A DNA stretch of 64,000 nt from GMQP-bins7 sp963776565 (GTDB lineage: Bacteria > Actinomycetota > Thermoleophilia > Gaiellales > Gaiellaceae), in assembly GCA_963776565.1 (NCBI GenBank), contig CAVZNF010000015.1, positions 124,001 through 188,000 on the forward strand. Direction: 5' to 3'. Below the pieces are notes generated by a model, which was not told where the DNA came from, did not search any database, and was given only the letters and a program-made list of their open reading frames with translations. Of this stretch, positions 17,401-23,770 are shown one piece after another (position 1 is the first letter of the stretch; each line of letters begins with the position of its first letter). A program made the position numbers and the translations under genes.

Positions 17401-17948
17401 AGGCCGAGCGCCACGCCGTCTGCCGACAAGATGTCCGCTGCGTGCAATGACACCGCTCGCGCGACGTCTGGCGTCGAGACCGCTCGCGTGAGCGCGATGG
17501 AGAGCTGCTGAAGGGACTCAATCTGGCCGAGCGCGGCGCGGGCCGAATGAGCATCGAGGAGGCTTCGGCGCTCTCGGGTACGCAGAGCGACGAGGACCCC
17601 GGCGATGACCACCGCAACCACGAGGCCGAGCCACCACCGCACTGTGCTCTCACTCGTCCCGAACGTCAGCTCGCCGCGGGGCTCAACGAGGAGCCACAGG
17701 CCGAAAGTCCAGCAGATGGCGATTGAGAGGCCAGCCGGCCCGAGCCCGCCGTAGAACGCCGTCAACGCGACCACGCCGAGCAGCGCCGAGTAGCTCGGCT
17801 CTGTGCTGTCCTGGAAATGAAGCGCCGCGGCCGTGACCAGGAGTCCGATGACTGAGGCGGTGACGGCGAACAGATAGCGGGCAAAGGCCGACTTCGGCGC
17901 CAGAGGAGCCGACTCTCGGCGTGGCCGATGCTCGTCGGGCGAGGTCAA
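14412..17948 (-). CDS. GAF/PP2C (RsbU-type) phosphatase fused to RsbW-like HATPase
   Basis: 1178 residues. In order: an N-terminal membrane part with about four helices (roughly residues 25-125, KdpD/DUF4118-like), about four GAF sensor domains (roughly 140-815), a SpoIIE/RsbU PP2C phosphatase domain with metal-site motifs FDVGGDWFD, VVGDVVGKG and LLYTDGLVE, and a C-terminal GHKL domain with N-box TWEACANGIEHA, DTGTW and GLGLPLIG. It should dephosphorylate phospho-STAS proteins in response to a membrane or small-ligand signal and so release the sigma factor. Carrying phosphatase and kinase-like domains on one chain is notable. It is unbroken over 3.5 kb. Confidence 0.9.
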   Translation of the reverse strand: MTSPDEHRPRRESAPLAPKSAFARYLFAVTASVIGLLVTAAALHFQDSTEPSYSALLGVVALTAFYGGLGPAGLSIAICWTFGLWLLVEPRGELTFGTSESTVRWWLGLVVAVVIAGVLVALRTRERRSLLDAHSARAALGQIESLQQLSIALTRAVSTPDVARAVSLHAADILSADGVALGLVQGEELAIVDLSGIAADVGRAERRLDLQQNTLLTRAARTGEIVLAADRATLIEFTDSAALLSGDVEAAMALPLRAGSDVIGSVGFLFDRREPLDDEKQGFARIVADLAGQALERAHLYDVQQESRRALERILVVAPRFLAEDSGDVATIVCREARTTFGADYGVLWRVAEDGLELLAVDPPRPDLGGSRLPLDDFPRLHEAIESLTTSFVPDVLESSYDAGLDFVRRLGIRSSLRTPVVISGRSELVLSVSWQVVVSEPDPATLVVVRRFADQAGLALEQVERRRAQEEVAVRADATRRLQDVTAALSQAATTVDVSNTCLEHALASVGAEAGFVVLTGPEGTRSVELVSSTGYDDDELELWRGRDLDSDVPFAKAIGTGEPVWALTADELSAFTGISEPRSHGWVAVPLVTTRGARGALHLSLRRPRALTQSEREWLQAMVAQCGQALERSGLYEEERRSRLRAEQLQGITELLSNALTSKDVADVVADEVATAVAATAVAVAAAQDGDVTGILTARGHGDEVADVVLEPGLASSSPTARALRTRRSVLLTEAASLGSPGDVDMLARSGAKMLLLVPLTAGRQSNGLLVVAWDSPMLLSAEDRAIVEALAGQAALALDRARRFESERAIVETLQRSVLPVSLPRVDGVQLAARYLPGSVQFDVGGDWFDAISLPDGKLGLVVGDVVGKGVQAAASMSQLRNAIRAFSVERLKPPSTLARLNRLANDVLDTAFATVVYLALDPANGVCRLASAGHPPPIVAYPDGRIELLEGGRGLPLGTGLAAKYRQETVELPAGTVILLYTDGLVERRGQSIDDGFDAVVRALRESPTDPDRLLEHVLDQVVGKGEREDDIALLAARLLPVAPLTLDLNVQAHIRSMDLIRDAMRAWLDGAPLDRSAKEDVVLATWEACANGIEHAVNPSDELLSIRAELEHDRVRVVVRDTGTWAPPSGRDDRGLGLPLIGALSTSVDVARTTTGTTVTIERAVTPEPATVA

Positions 17949-17970
17949 AATGAGGAAGTCGCGGTGCCGG

Positions 17971-18933
17971 TCAGATCCAGTCTCGCATGCGCGCGACGAC
18001 GAGGGTGACGATGGCGACGAGAACCATGGCCGCGATCACCACCCAGAAGTACACGTCTTCGGTAAAGAGGCCGAGCTTGAAGTTCATTCCCATCACCCCC
18101 GCGAGCAGAGTGCCCGGGAGAATCAGCACCGACACGAGCGTGAGCACCTTCATGATCTCGTTTGTCCGCTGCCCGGTGCTCGCGAGGAGGACGTCGAACG
18201 ACCCGACGACCGACTCACGACTGTCACGAGCGGCCTGAACCGCCGCGTCGAGACGGTCACGCAATGCGGCGAAGCGCTCGGCGGAGCTCGAGCTCGTGAT
18301 CGCGTCCAGCTCGGGCCGCGTCAGCGCCAAGATCGGCTCGCGATGCGACGCGAGGGCACGACGAAGCGTGCCAATCTGTCCTCGAGCCTCCACGAGCCGC
18401 GCAATCACCTCGTCCTTGCTGGAGACCGTGCCCGACATGGCCGACGTGTCGATCTCCTCGAGCTCGAGCTCGATCCGCTCGAACGCATCGAAGTAGCTCT
18501 CGATGACCCACTCGAGCAGATTGGCGAGAAACTCGAGGCCGTCCAGCTTTCCGGTGTCACCCGAGCCCGATGCTCGTTCGCGATACGTGTCCACCACATC
18601 GAGCGGGCCTTCGCGGACAGTGACGACCCACCGCTCGGAGACGAGACAGTCGACGCGCCTCAGCTCGTCGTCGTCGGTTGGAGCGCGGAGGTTGACGTGA
18701 AGGTAGTCGCCGAAGTCCGAGAACGTCGGCGTGGCGCTCGCGTGATCGTCGGTCAGCGCGCTGACGCTCTCCGGCCGGAGATCGAGGAGCTCGGCCAGGC
18801 GGCCTATCTCATCGCCGTCTGGCCGCTCGAGATCGATCCACAAGACCGACGAGCGGCCGAGGCGCGGGAAGCACTCGCTCCAGTCGTCGATTTCCTCCAC
18901 GGCATCGCGTTCGAAGAGCAGCGCGGTTTGCAT
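17971..18933 (-). CDS. CorA-family divalent cation transporter
   Basis: 320 residues: a soluble N-terminal domain (LWIDLERPDGDEIGRL; HVNLRAPTDDDE; VTVREGPLDVVD), a long helical stalk, then two C-terminal membrane helices with the CorA/ZntB selectivity motif GMN in AGVMGMNFKLGLF. The typical second-position WI end (ARMRDWI) is present. It should form a pentameric Mg2+/Co2+ or related channel. A promoter resembling the stress consensus (GTTC-N16-GGGTAC) ends 9 nt before the ATG. Confidence 0.88.
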   Translation of the reverse strand: MQTALLFERDAVEEIDDWSECFPRLGRSSVLWIDLERPDGDEIGRLAELLDLRPESVSALTDDHASATPTFSDFGDYLHVNLRAPTDDDELRRVDCLVSERWVVTVREGPLDVVDTYRERASGSGDTGKLDGLEFLANLLEWVIESYFDAFERIELELEEIDTSAMSGTVSSKDEVIARLVEARGQIGTLRRALASHREPILALTRPELDAITSSSSAERFAALRDRLDAAVQAARDSRESVVGSFDVLLASTGQRTNEIMKVLTLVSVLILPGTLLAGVMGMNFKLGLFTEDVYFWVVIAAMVLVAIVTLVVARMRDWI

Positions 18934-18942
18934 CCGTTCTAC

Positions 18943-18968
18943 GTACCCCTGAACGGCGCAGCCTGAAC
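18943..18968 (-). promoter_or_regulatory. Possible sigma-B/F-type promoter, corA-like gene
   Basis: Minus strand: GTTC (18968-18965), 16-nt spacer, GGGTAC (18948-18943). One mismatch in each box. The -10 ends 9 nt before ATG 18933, so the message would be nearly leaderless. The boxes overlap the 3' end of the upstream gene. Confidence 0.35.
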
Positions 18969-19126
18969 TAGGCGAGTGCGTACGCGAGAGCTGCCAGGCC
19001 CAGCGCGATCACGAACAGCACTGCGATCACGGCGATCACCGTCGAGATGAGCGCGACCGGCGTGGTCTCGCTCTGCCCAGCGGCCACTTCCTGCTCGAGA
19101 TCGCGGATGTTGTCGTCGGCTTGCAT
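18968..19126 (-). CDS. 52-residue single-helix membrane protein
   Basis: From ATG 19126: MQADDNIRDLEQEVAAGQSE followed by one long hydrophobic helix (about residues 25-51) to the C-terminus. The acidic N-terminus should be cytoplasmic. No Shine-Dalgarno is visible, but a GTTA-N16-GGGTAT promoter ends 10 nt upstream, so I take this start; an ATG-less upstream extension to 19213 is less likely. Unknown function, probably stress-induced. Confidence 0.55.
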   Translation of the reverse strand: MQADDNIRDLEQEVAAGQSETTPVALISTVIAVIAVLFVIALGLAALAYALA

Positions 19127-19136
19127 CGAGGGATCG

Positions 19137-19162
19137 ATACCCCCTGCGGCTCGGCGGCTAAC
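19137..19162 (-). promoter_or_regulatory. Sigma-B/F-type promoter, small membrane protein
   Basis: Minus strand: GTTA (19162-19159), 16-nt spacer, GGGTAT (19142-19137). Perfect -10. Back to back with the PRC-barrel gene promoter. Confidence 0.5.
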
Positions 19163-19168
19163 GCCGGG

Positions 19169-19193
19169 GTTTGGCGCCTTCGATCCCGGGTAC
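19169..19193 (+). promoter_or_regulatory. Sigma-B/F-type promoter, PRC-barrel gene
   Basis: GTTT (19169-19172), 15-nt spacer, GGGTAC (19188-19193), 37 nt upstream of the ATG, which carries its own GGAGGAAG Shine-Dalgarno. Confidence 0.55.
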
Positions 19194-19230
19194 CGACCAA
19201 GCGACCCGTCCAACCGAGAAGGAGGAAGAA

Positions 19231-19635
19231 ATGCAGAACGTGACGCAGACGCGCGATCTCTGGAGCTACCGCGATCGATCGGAGCTCGGCTCGAACGTCG
19301 TCGACACGCATGCCGACATCTCAGGGTTCAGTGTGGAGGCCGTCGACGGTTCGATCGGGAAGGTCGACGACGCGACGTACGACGTGGGCAGCAGTCATAT
19401 CGTCGTCGACACCGGTCCGTGGATCTTCGGGAAGAAGGTCATGCTCCCGGCCGGAATCGTGCGGGGAATCGACGAGACCGAAGAGCGGGTGTTCGTGAAC
19501 CGCACGAAGGAGCAGATCAAGAGTGCTCCTCAGCTCGACGAGGAACTTCTCGCTGATGACGCATATCGCAGCGATCTCGGCACGTACTACGGGCCGGGAG
19601 GCGCTGGCTATCGCGACTGGGACGACTCGTTCTAA
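19231..19635 (+). CDS. PRC-barrel domain protein
   Basis: 134 residues from ATG 19231 behind GGAGGAAG. The N-terminal 90 residues hold the PRC-barrel pattern: GFSVEAVDGSIGKVDDATYD, HIVVDTGPWIFGKKVMLPAG and a closing VNRTKEQIKSAP; the tail is acidic and Tyr/Gly-rich (GTYYGPGGAGYRDWDDSF). PRC-barrel proteins of this size are small cytoplasmic stress-associated proteins of unknown action. A stress-type promoter and a strong hairpin terminator bracket the gene, so it is monocistronic. Confidence 0.85.
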   Translation: MQNVTQTRDLWSYRDRSELGSNVVDTHADISGFSVEAVDGSIGKVDDATYDVGSSHIVVDTGPWIFGKKVMLPAGIVRGIDETEERVFVNRTKEQIKSAPQLDEELLADDAYRSDLGTYYGPGGAGYRDWDDSF

Positions 19636-19657
19636 ACAGCGATCCCGTCAGACCCCA

Positions 19658-19692
19658 GGGGGCCGGCTCCTCGCCACCGCGTGCCGGCCCCC
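19658..19692 (+). terminator. Hairpin terminator after PRC-barrel gene
   Basis: GGGGGCCGGC (19658-19667) pairs perfectly with GCCGGCCCCC (19683-19692) across a 15-nt loop. No U-run follows, as is common in high-GC actinobacteria. Confidence 0.6.
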
Positions 19693-19728
19693 CGGGCATT
19701 CCGTGTGTGAGCACGTTCCAGGCGCCGC

Positions 19729-20187
19729 ATGGACACGCGCTCACAGGTGGCAGATACTCATCGAATCGACGAGCCGCCCGCTGTCCCCGAGGCCACCAGC
19801 GAGCGACTCGCGCGCCGGTGGTTCACGCTCATCCGTGACGGCTCGTTCGAACGCCTGCGCGAGATGCTCCACGAAGACGTCGTCATCGTCTCGCGGGTTC
19901 GCCCTGGGGAGATCGTCGAGGGACGCGAAGCCGTCGCGTCGTTCATCGAGGACATCGTTTCGCGCAGTCTTTACGAGGCGGTCACGGACGGCTACGCGCC
20001 GCTCGACGACGAGCGCGTCATCGTCGAAGGGCGCATGCGCTGGATCGACGACGAGCGCGTGATTCGCGACGACCCGGCGGTCTGGGCCATGGAGTTCCGA
20101 GACGGACTCGTGCTGCGATTCCTGCCGGCACGAAGCGCACTCGAGGCCGAGACCTTGCTCGCCGCGGCGCCAAGCGACTCGGCCTAG
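19729..20187 (+). CDS. NTF2/SnoaL-like fold protein
   Basis: 152 residues. The pattern ERLARRWFTLIRDGSFERLREMLHEDVVIV, then GREAVASFIEDIV and a four-strand sheet ending AMEFRDGLVLRF is that of NTF2-like/SnoaL proteins (residue runs shown are split by helix breaks). These fold as cone-shaped dimers and serve as small-molecule isomerases, cyclases or simple binders; no catalytic set can be assigned. The first 15-20 residues are probably disordered. No stress promoter is visible upstream. Confidence 0.7.
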   Translation: MDTRSQVADTHRIDEPPAVPEATSERLARRWFTLIRDGSFERLREMLHEDVVIVSRVRPGEIVEGREAVASFIEDIVSRSLYEAVTDGYAPLDDERVIVEGRMRWIDDERVIRDDPAVWAMEFRDGLVLRFLPARSALEAETLLAAAPSDSA

Positions 20188-20226
20188 GCGGTCGCGCTCG
20201 CTGCGTGCGGGCAACTCTCGCTGGCG

Positions 20227-20605
20227 TCAGCGATCAGGATCGGTGGCGACGACGTCGCCTGAGTCGATCTCGCCGCGCCACGAGCCGGTCGGAAGCTCGC
20301 GGCTCTCCACGAGATCCTTGACGCCGCTCAACCAAACATCGCTACTGCGAGTTGACGGCCCCGGGCGCCCGCCGGACGAATCCTCTGCCGGTCCGCGCTC
20401 CACGACGCCGCTCAGCCGTCCTGGCCACGACCCTCGGGAGCTCTCCCAGCCGCAGGAGCACGGCAGCGCGATCCGGCGGCTCGGGGTCCGGCTGTGGCAG
20501 CGGATCCGGAAACGGCGGCGCGGGTTCCGGCGGGCTCGGGTCCGGAGGGATGGGAATGGGCGGGCCGGGCTCGATGTCGGTCTGGGCTTTCGCTTGTGAG
20601 TTCAT
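20227..20605 (-). CDS. Proline-rich small protein (frameshifted)
   Basis: From ATG 20605: MNSQAKAQTDIEPGPPIPIP, then a run of PDPxPPEP-type repeats to about residue 45. Near 20480 the frame appears to change, after which DSSGGRPGP, DVWLSGVKDLVESRELPTGS and WRGEIDSGDVVATDPDR lead to a stop at 20227; staying in the first frame gives a basic C-terminus ending at 20342. I cannot decide which is real, but the longer reading has protein-like composition. A GTTT-N16-GGGCAT promoter ends 10 nt before ATG 20605. No family recognised. Confidence 0.4.
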
Positions 20606-20615
20606 GTCTCGTTCC

Positions 20616-20641
20616 ATGCCCGGTCGCCGCCAGCTCGAAAC
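20616..20641 (-). promoter_or_regulatory. Sigma-B/F-type promoter, proline-rich gene
   Basis: Minus strand: GTTT (20641-20638), 16-nt spacer, GGGCAT (20621-20616), one mismatch overall. It decides the start at 20605, since ATG 20617 would lie inside the -10 box. Confidence 0.5.
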
Positions 20642-20760
20642 AGCACGGGTTCAGAGATCCATCGAGCGAAGCCGTTTGCCACGGCGCCGCTCGCCGGGTA
20701 TCCGATCCCCATGCCGCGAGCCGGCTACTACCGCCGCTTGAGCGGGTAGCAGTGTGTTCC

Positions 20761-20796
20761 GGATCGAGCCGCGTCAGGATGGACACGGCTCGATCC
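20761..20796 (-). terminator. Hairpin after 20809-21354 gene
   Basis: GGATCGAGCCG (20761-20771) pairs with CGGCTCGATCC (20786-20796), an 11-bp perfect stem with a 14-nt loop, 12 bp past the stop codon. No U-run. Confidence 0.5.
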
Positions 20797-20808
20797 GTCG
20801 CACTGAGC

Positions 20809-21354
20809 TCAGGCGGCCGAGCGCTCCGAGGGATGCAGCACGTCCTCGAGTACGGAGCGGAAGTCGAGCATCGCCTTGCGTAGGTTCTCGGTCGACTGCG
20901 CGTCGTCTCGCTCGAGCATGGCGTGCCCGTGGCGGAAGCGATCCGCGACGTCCGGGTGATCGACGGACACGAGTGAGACCAACCGCTCGTCATCGGTCGC
21001 GTCTTCCGGATAGCCCTGCTCTCCGAGAGCTCGCAGGACGAGGCGTTCTGCGGCGCGTGCCGCATCGCGTGGATCGCTGACGAACCGCGACTCGACCTGA
21101 CGCCACTCGTCGAGATAGCGCTCGCGTGCGGCCGGCGGCAACGACCTCAGATCCAGGTCGTCACGCTCGCTTTCCAGCTCGGCGAGTCGTCTCTCGCCTG
21201 CTCCTGTTCCGTCCATCTCGACCGTGCGCTGGTACTCACGGCCGAAGCGATCCTTGAGGTGCGTCCGGCGCTGCCGCACTCGCACGAACGCGAGAGCGAG
21301 AAGAAGCGCGGCCACGACCGCCACCCCCACGACGATCCATTCCCAGGTCTCCAT
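20809..21354 (-). CDS. Membrane-anchored hypothetical stress protein
   Basis: 181 residues from ATG 21354 behind a strong AAGGAGGTTGG. One N-terminal helix (WIVVGVAVVAALLLALAFV) anchors a cytoplasmic, charged helical domain with LKDRFGREYQRTVE, ARERYLDEWRQVESRFVSDP and DAQSTENLRKAMLDFRSVLE. This arrangement is common in actinobacterial proteins of unknown function. A stress-type promoter (GTTT-N16-GGGAAC) lies 25 bp upstream, back to back with that of the next gene. Confidence 0.75.
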   Translation of the reverse strand: METWEWIVVGVAVVAALLLALAFVRVRQRRTHLKDRFGREYQRTVEMDGTGAGERRLAELESERDDLDLRSLPPAARERYLDEWRQVESRFVSDPRDAARAAERLVLRALGEQGYPEDATDDERLVSLVSVDHPDVADRFRHGHAMLERDDAQSTENLRKAMLDFRSVLEDVLHPSERSAA

Positions 21355-21379
21355 TCCAACCTCCTTGGTTCTTCGATCC

Positions 21380-21405
21380 GTTCCCTGGAAGCCGCTCGCG
21401 GAAAC
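21380..21405 (-). promoter_or_regulatory. Sigma-B/F-type promoter, 20809-21354 gene
   Basis: Minus strand: GTTT (21405-21402), 16-nt spacer, GGGAAC (21385-21380). The -35 is exact and the -10 matches four of six positions. Confidence 0.4.
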
Positions 21406-21429
21406 CTTGTAAGCCTTCGGTAAGCGCGC

Positions 21430-21455
21430 GTCTCGGGAGCCGCGAGGGCGGGTAT
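21430..21455 (+). promoter_or_regulatory. Sigma-B/F-type promoter, Ig-like exported protein
   Basis: GTCT (21430-21433), 16-nt spacer, GGGTAT (21450-21455), 36 nt upstream of ATG 21492. Perfect -10, one mismatch in -35. Confidence 0.45.
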
Positions 21456-21491
21456 TCCGCCGTTGAGGGCAACTCGAGAAGGGAGTCAACG

Positions 21492-22610
21492 ATGACCAAG
21501 AGACGAAACGCGCGGCTCTATCGCGCATACATGGCAATCGTCGGGGCGGCAGCCGTTGTCGCCGTCGTCGGCGGCATCTTCGCCGTCTGGGCCACGGAGA
21601 ACACGTCCGCCGCGCCCACGGTGGCGCCGACCAACGTCGGCGAGCCGAGCATCTCGGGCACCGCTCGCGTCGGCCAGGTCTTGCGCACGACGCGAGGCAC
21701 CTGGACGGGTACGGGTCCGATCACGTACTCGTACCGCTGGTTCCGCTGCGACGGGCGAGGCGCGCCGGACGCGTCCGACTGTCGTCGGATCACGAATGCC
21801 GCGGACAACACGTACCTGCTGCGGGAGGCCGACGCCGGCTTCCGCATCAGGTCGCAGGTCGTCGCCCAGAACGCCGATGGCTCGACACGCGCGACGTCCA
21901 ATCCGACCAACATCGTGACGTCGGCGCGTCCGACGAACACGAAGGAGCCGACGATCTCCGGCACCGCAGCGGTTGGGAGCCGACTCCAGGCGAACCGCGG
22001 TGAATGGGCCGGCGACGAGCCGATCACCTATTCGTTCATCTGGCTGCGCTGCAGCGCGAGCGGTGACAACTGCAGTGAGATCCAGGGGGCGACGGACAAC
22101 GACTACGTCGTTCGAGACGCAGACAGCGGCCGCACGCTCCGCGTACGGGTCACCGCCCGCAACGACCGCGGCTCGAGCTCGGCCATCTCGAACCAGACGG
22201 CCGTCGTAGGCGGGGGTGGTGGGAACCCCGGTGGCGGCATCGACGTGGACTCGCTGCAAGCCGCGGGCGACCGACTCGTCGTCGCGCAGGTGCAGTTCTC
22301 ACCGAACCCGGTGAGGAGCAGCACGGCGCCGATCACCGCGCGCGTTCGCGTGACCGCTCGCGGCGGCAAGCCCGTGAGCGGCGCCCGCGTATTCATGCGC
22401 GGCACGCCGCGTGTCGTCGAAGGCCAGACGCAGGTCACGCAGGGCGACGGCTGGGTGACGTTGACGCTCGTCCCGAACGGGCAGTTCCCGCAGCCGCGCA
22501 ATGGCTACAACGTGCAGTTCTTCGTGAAGGCGTACCGCGCGGGCGATCCGGGACTGGGCGGGATCGCGGGCTACCGGCTCGTGCAGGTCCGGCTCGCGTC
22601 CGGCGCGTAG
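21492..22610 (+). CDS. Exported protein with two Ig-like repeats
   Basis: 372 residues. Signal or anchor helix after MTKRRNARLYRAYM, then two repeats of about 95 residues with matching cores (EPSISGTARVGQVLRTTRGT / EPTISGTAAVGSRLQANRGE, each followed by W.g..pITYSY.W.RC and a D.....Y..R..D.G..iR..V.A.N..GS pattern), two Cys per repeat. A glycine linker (GGGGGNPGGG) leads to a C-terminal beta domain of about 120 residues. Extracellular; likely surface or matrix. A stress-type promoter precedes it and a 12-bp hairpin follows. Confidence 0.8.
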   Translation: MTKRRNARLYRAYMAIVGAAAVVAVVGGIFAVWATENTSAAPTVAPTNVGEPSISGTARVGQVLRTTRGTWTGTGPITYSYRWFRCDGRGAPDASDCRRITNAADNTYLLREADAGFRIRSQVVAQNADGSTRATSNPTNIVTSARPTNTKEPTISGTAAVGSRLQANRGEWAGDEPITYSFIWLRCSASGDNCSEIQGATDNDYVVRDADSGRTLRVRVTARNDRGSSSAISNQTAVVGGGGGNPGGGIDVDSLQAAGDRLVVAQVQFSPNPVRSSTAPITARVRVTARGGKPVSGARVFMRGTPRVVEGQTQVTQGDGWVTLTLVPNGQFPQPRNGYNVQFFVKAYRAGDPGLGGIAGYRLVQVRLASGA

Positions 22611-22629
22611 CGAACGGGCTCTCTCGCTT

Positions 22630-22656
22630 CAGGGGCGGCACGCCGTGCCGCCCCTG
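22630..22656 (+). terminator. Hairpin terminator
   Basis: CAGGGGCGGCAC (22630-22641) and GTGCCGCCCCTG (22645-22656) form a perfect 12-bp stem with a 3-nt loop, 20 bp after the Ig-like gene. Confidence 0.7.
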
Positions 22657-22709
22657 AGCGTTTGAGCCACGTACCCGTCGAGGCGAGATGCACCTGACGC
22701 CGCGCTCGC

Positions 22710-22735
22710 GTTTGCAGCTCGAGCGGACTGGGCAC
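22710..22735 (+). promoter_or_regulatory. Sigma-B/F-type promoter, csbD-like gene
   Basis: GTTT (22710-22713), 16-nt spacer, GGGCAC (22730-22735), 37 nt upstream of the GTG start. CsbD of Bacillus subtilis is a known sigma-B-controlled gene. Confidence 0.5.
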
Positions 22736-22772
22736 TCAGCTCGGCACGACATCCAAGCGAAAGGAGCTGGCG

Positions 22773-22979
22773 GTGGACAGCGATCGCATCGAAGGCAAGG
22801 CCAAGGAGACCGAGGGAGAGATCCAGCAGAAGTGGGGCGAGGCGAAGGACAAGGCTCGCGACGCGTGGGAGGACGTGACGGACAAGGTCGAGGACATCGG
22901 AGACGATGCCGAGGACCGCGTGGACGAGCGGGACGAGACAGGCGACAAGGTCGCGGAGCGCTCAGCCGCGACGAGCTAG
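22773..22979 (+). CDS. CsbD-family stress protein
   Basis: 68 residues from GTG 22773 behind AAGGAG. The sequence DSDRIEGKAKETEGEIQQKW followed by GEAKDKARDAWEDVTDKVED is typical of CsbD-like proteins: small, very charged, helical, function unknown, strongly induced in general stress. It sits between a stress-type promoter and a 13-bp terminator hairpin, so it is monocistronic. Confidence 0.88.
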   Translation: MDSDRIEGKAKETEGEIQQKWGEAKDKARDAWEDVTDKVEDIGDDAEDRVDERDETGDKVAERSAATS

Positions 22980-23002
22980 GCGAGAAAGTCCGACCGAAGT
23001 GT

Positions 23003-23033
23003 GACGAGGGCCGGCACGAAGCCGGCCCTCGTC
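23003..23033 (+). terminator. Hairpin terminator after csbD-like gene
   Basis: GACGAGGGCCGGC (23003-23015) pairs with GCCGGCCCTCGTC (23021-23033); 13-bp perfect stem, 5-nt loop. Confidence 0.7.
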
Positions 23034-23150
23034 GTCTACTAGGTCGTCTTGTGCCCGAAGGCCCTGGCCACAGACGACTGGCGGCGAGGTCTGGCTTCTC
23101 GTCTGCTGCCTCCTACTGGCCCGCACATCCGAGCCGAAACGGTTCTGGAG

Positions 23151-23176
23151 GATTGACGAGTGCGCCGAGCGGGTAC
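23151..23176 (+). promoter_or_regulatory. Possible sigma-B/F-type promoter
   Basis: GATT (23151-23154), 16-nt spacer, GGGTAC (23171-23176), 9 nt before ATG 23186. Weak -35; the spacing and near-leaderless position match the others in the region. Confidence 0.3.
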
Positions 23177-23185
23177 TGGTTGCGC

Positions 23186-23575
23186 ATGGCCCGCGTCGTC
23201 GTCGTCGCCACGTCATCCGTCGACCGAAGCATTCTGGCGGGACACCTCGAGGCCGACGACGAGCTGTTCGTCGTCGTGCCTGCCGTCGAGCAGTCGCGCC
23301 TCGCCTGGCTCACGAACGACGAAGGCGCTGCACGGGAAGAGGCGCAGGCGGTCGGAGAGTCCATCGCCGCCGACGCACCACCTGCAGCGCCCGCCGTCGA
23401 CGTCAAGCCCGACGTGCCGAGCCAGGCCGTTCGCGACGCGATCGCCGAGCATCGTCCGGACCGGATCATCGTCGCAATCCGGGAAGGCGAAGACGCGACA
23501 TGGCTCGAGGCCGACGAGCTCGACCGAGTACCCGGCCAGATCGCCGGCGTGCCGGTGACGCGCATCGAGATCTGA
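23186..23575 (+). CDS. USP/Rossmann-like hypothetical protein
   Basis: 129 residues from ATG 23186 (MARVVVVATSSVDRSILAGH). The alternating beta/alpha pattern (ARVVVVATS; ELFVVVPAVE; DRIIVAIREGED) and the final GVPVTRIEI strand suggest a universal-stress-protein-like or related alpha/beta fold, but the ATP-binding glycine motif of USPs is missing. Last gene before the tRNA block, with the same orientation as the stress genes. Confidence 0.6.
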   Translation: MARVVVVATSSVDRSILAGHLEADDELFVVVPAVEQSRLAWLTNDEGAAREEAQAVGESIAADAPPAAPAVDVKPDVPSQAVRDAIAEHRPDRIIVAIREGEDATWLEADELDRVPGQIAGVPVTRIEI

Positions 23576-23655
23576 TGCCGCGCGCCGAGGCAGGTCAGGC
23601 GCGCCGAGTAGAATCGGGCCACCCGAGATGCAGAAATCCCTGCAAATCGGCGTGA

Positions 23656-23698
23656 GCCCCCGTAGCTCAGTGGATAGAGCAGCGGTTTCCTAAACCTC
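23656..23698 (+). pseudogene. Truncated tRNA-Arg(CCT) 5' half
   Basis: GCCCCCG, the D-arm TAGCTCAGTGGATAGAGC and the anticodon arm GCGGT-TTCCTAA-ACC are present with anticodon CCT, then identity to a tRNA ends inside the anticodon 3' stem. No T-arm (GGTTCGA) and no CGGGGGC acceptor strand follow within 100 bp. The acceptor differs from that of the intact tRNA 70 bp downstream, so it is not a simple tandem copy of it. Probably the stump of a second tRNA-Arg gene. Confidence 0.65.
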
Positions 23699-23770
23699 TG
23701 CTCCCCGACTTGGCTCAACCATGGGGTCTGTGGGTCGGGGCGGCGAGGCCGATACGCTCCCGGCAGACCA

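Noticed and set aside
17950..18966. 338-codon frame opposite the corA-like gene
   Set aside because: The minus-strand product has a full CorA motif set; the plus-strand frame has none.
23630..23655. Fourth copy of the ATCCCTGAAG repeat near AGAAATCCCTGC
   Set aside because: Similarity covers only about 12 bp, lacks the following hairpin, and lies upstream of a tRNA rather than after a gene.
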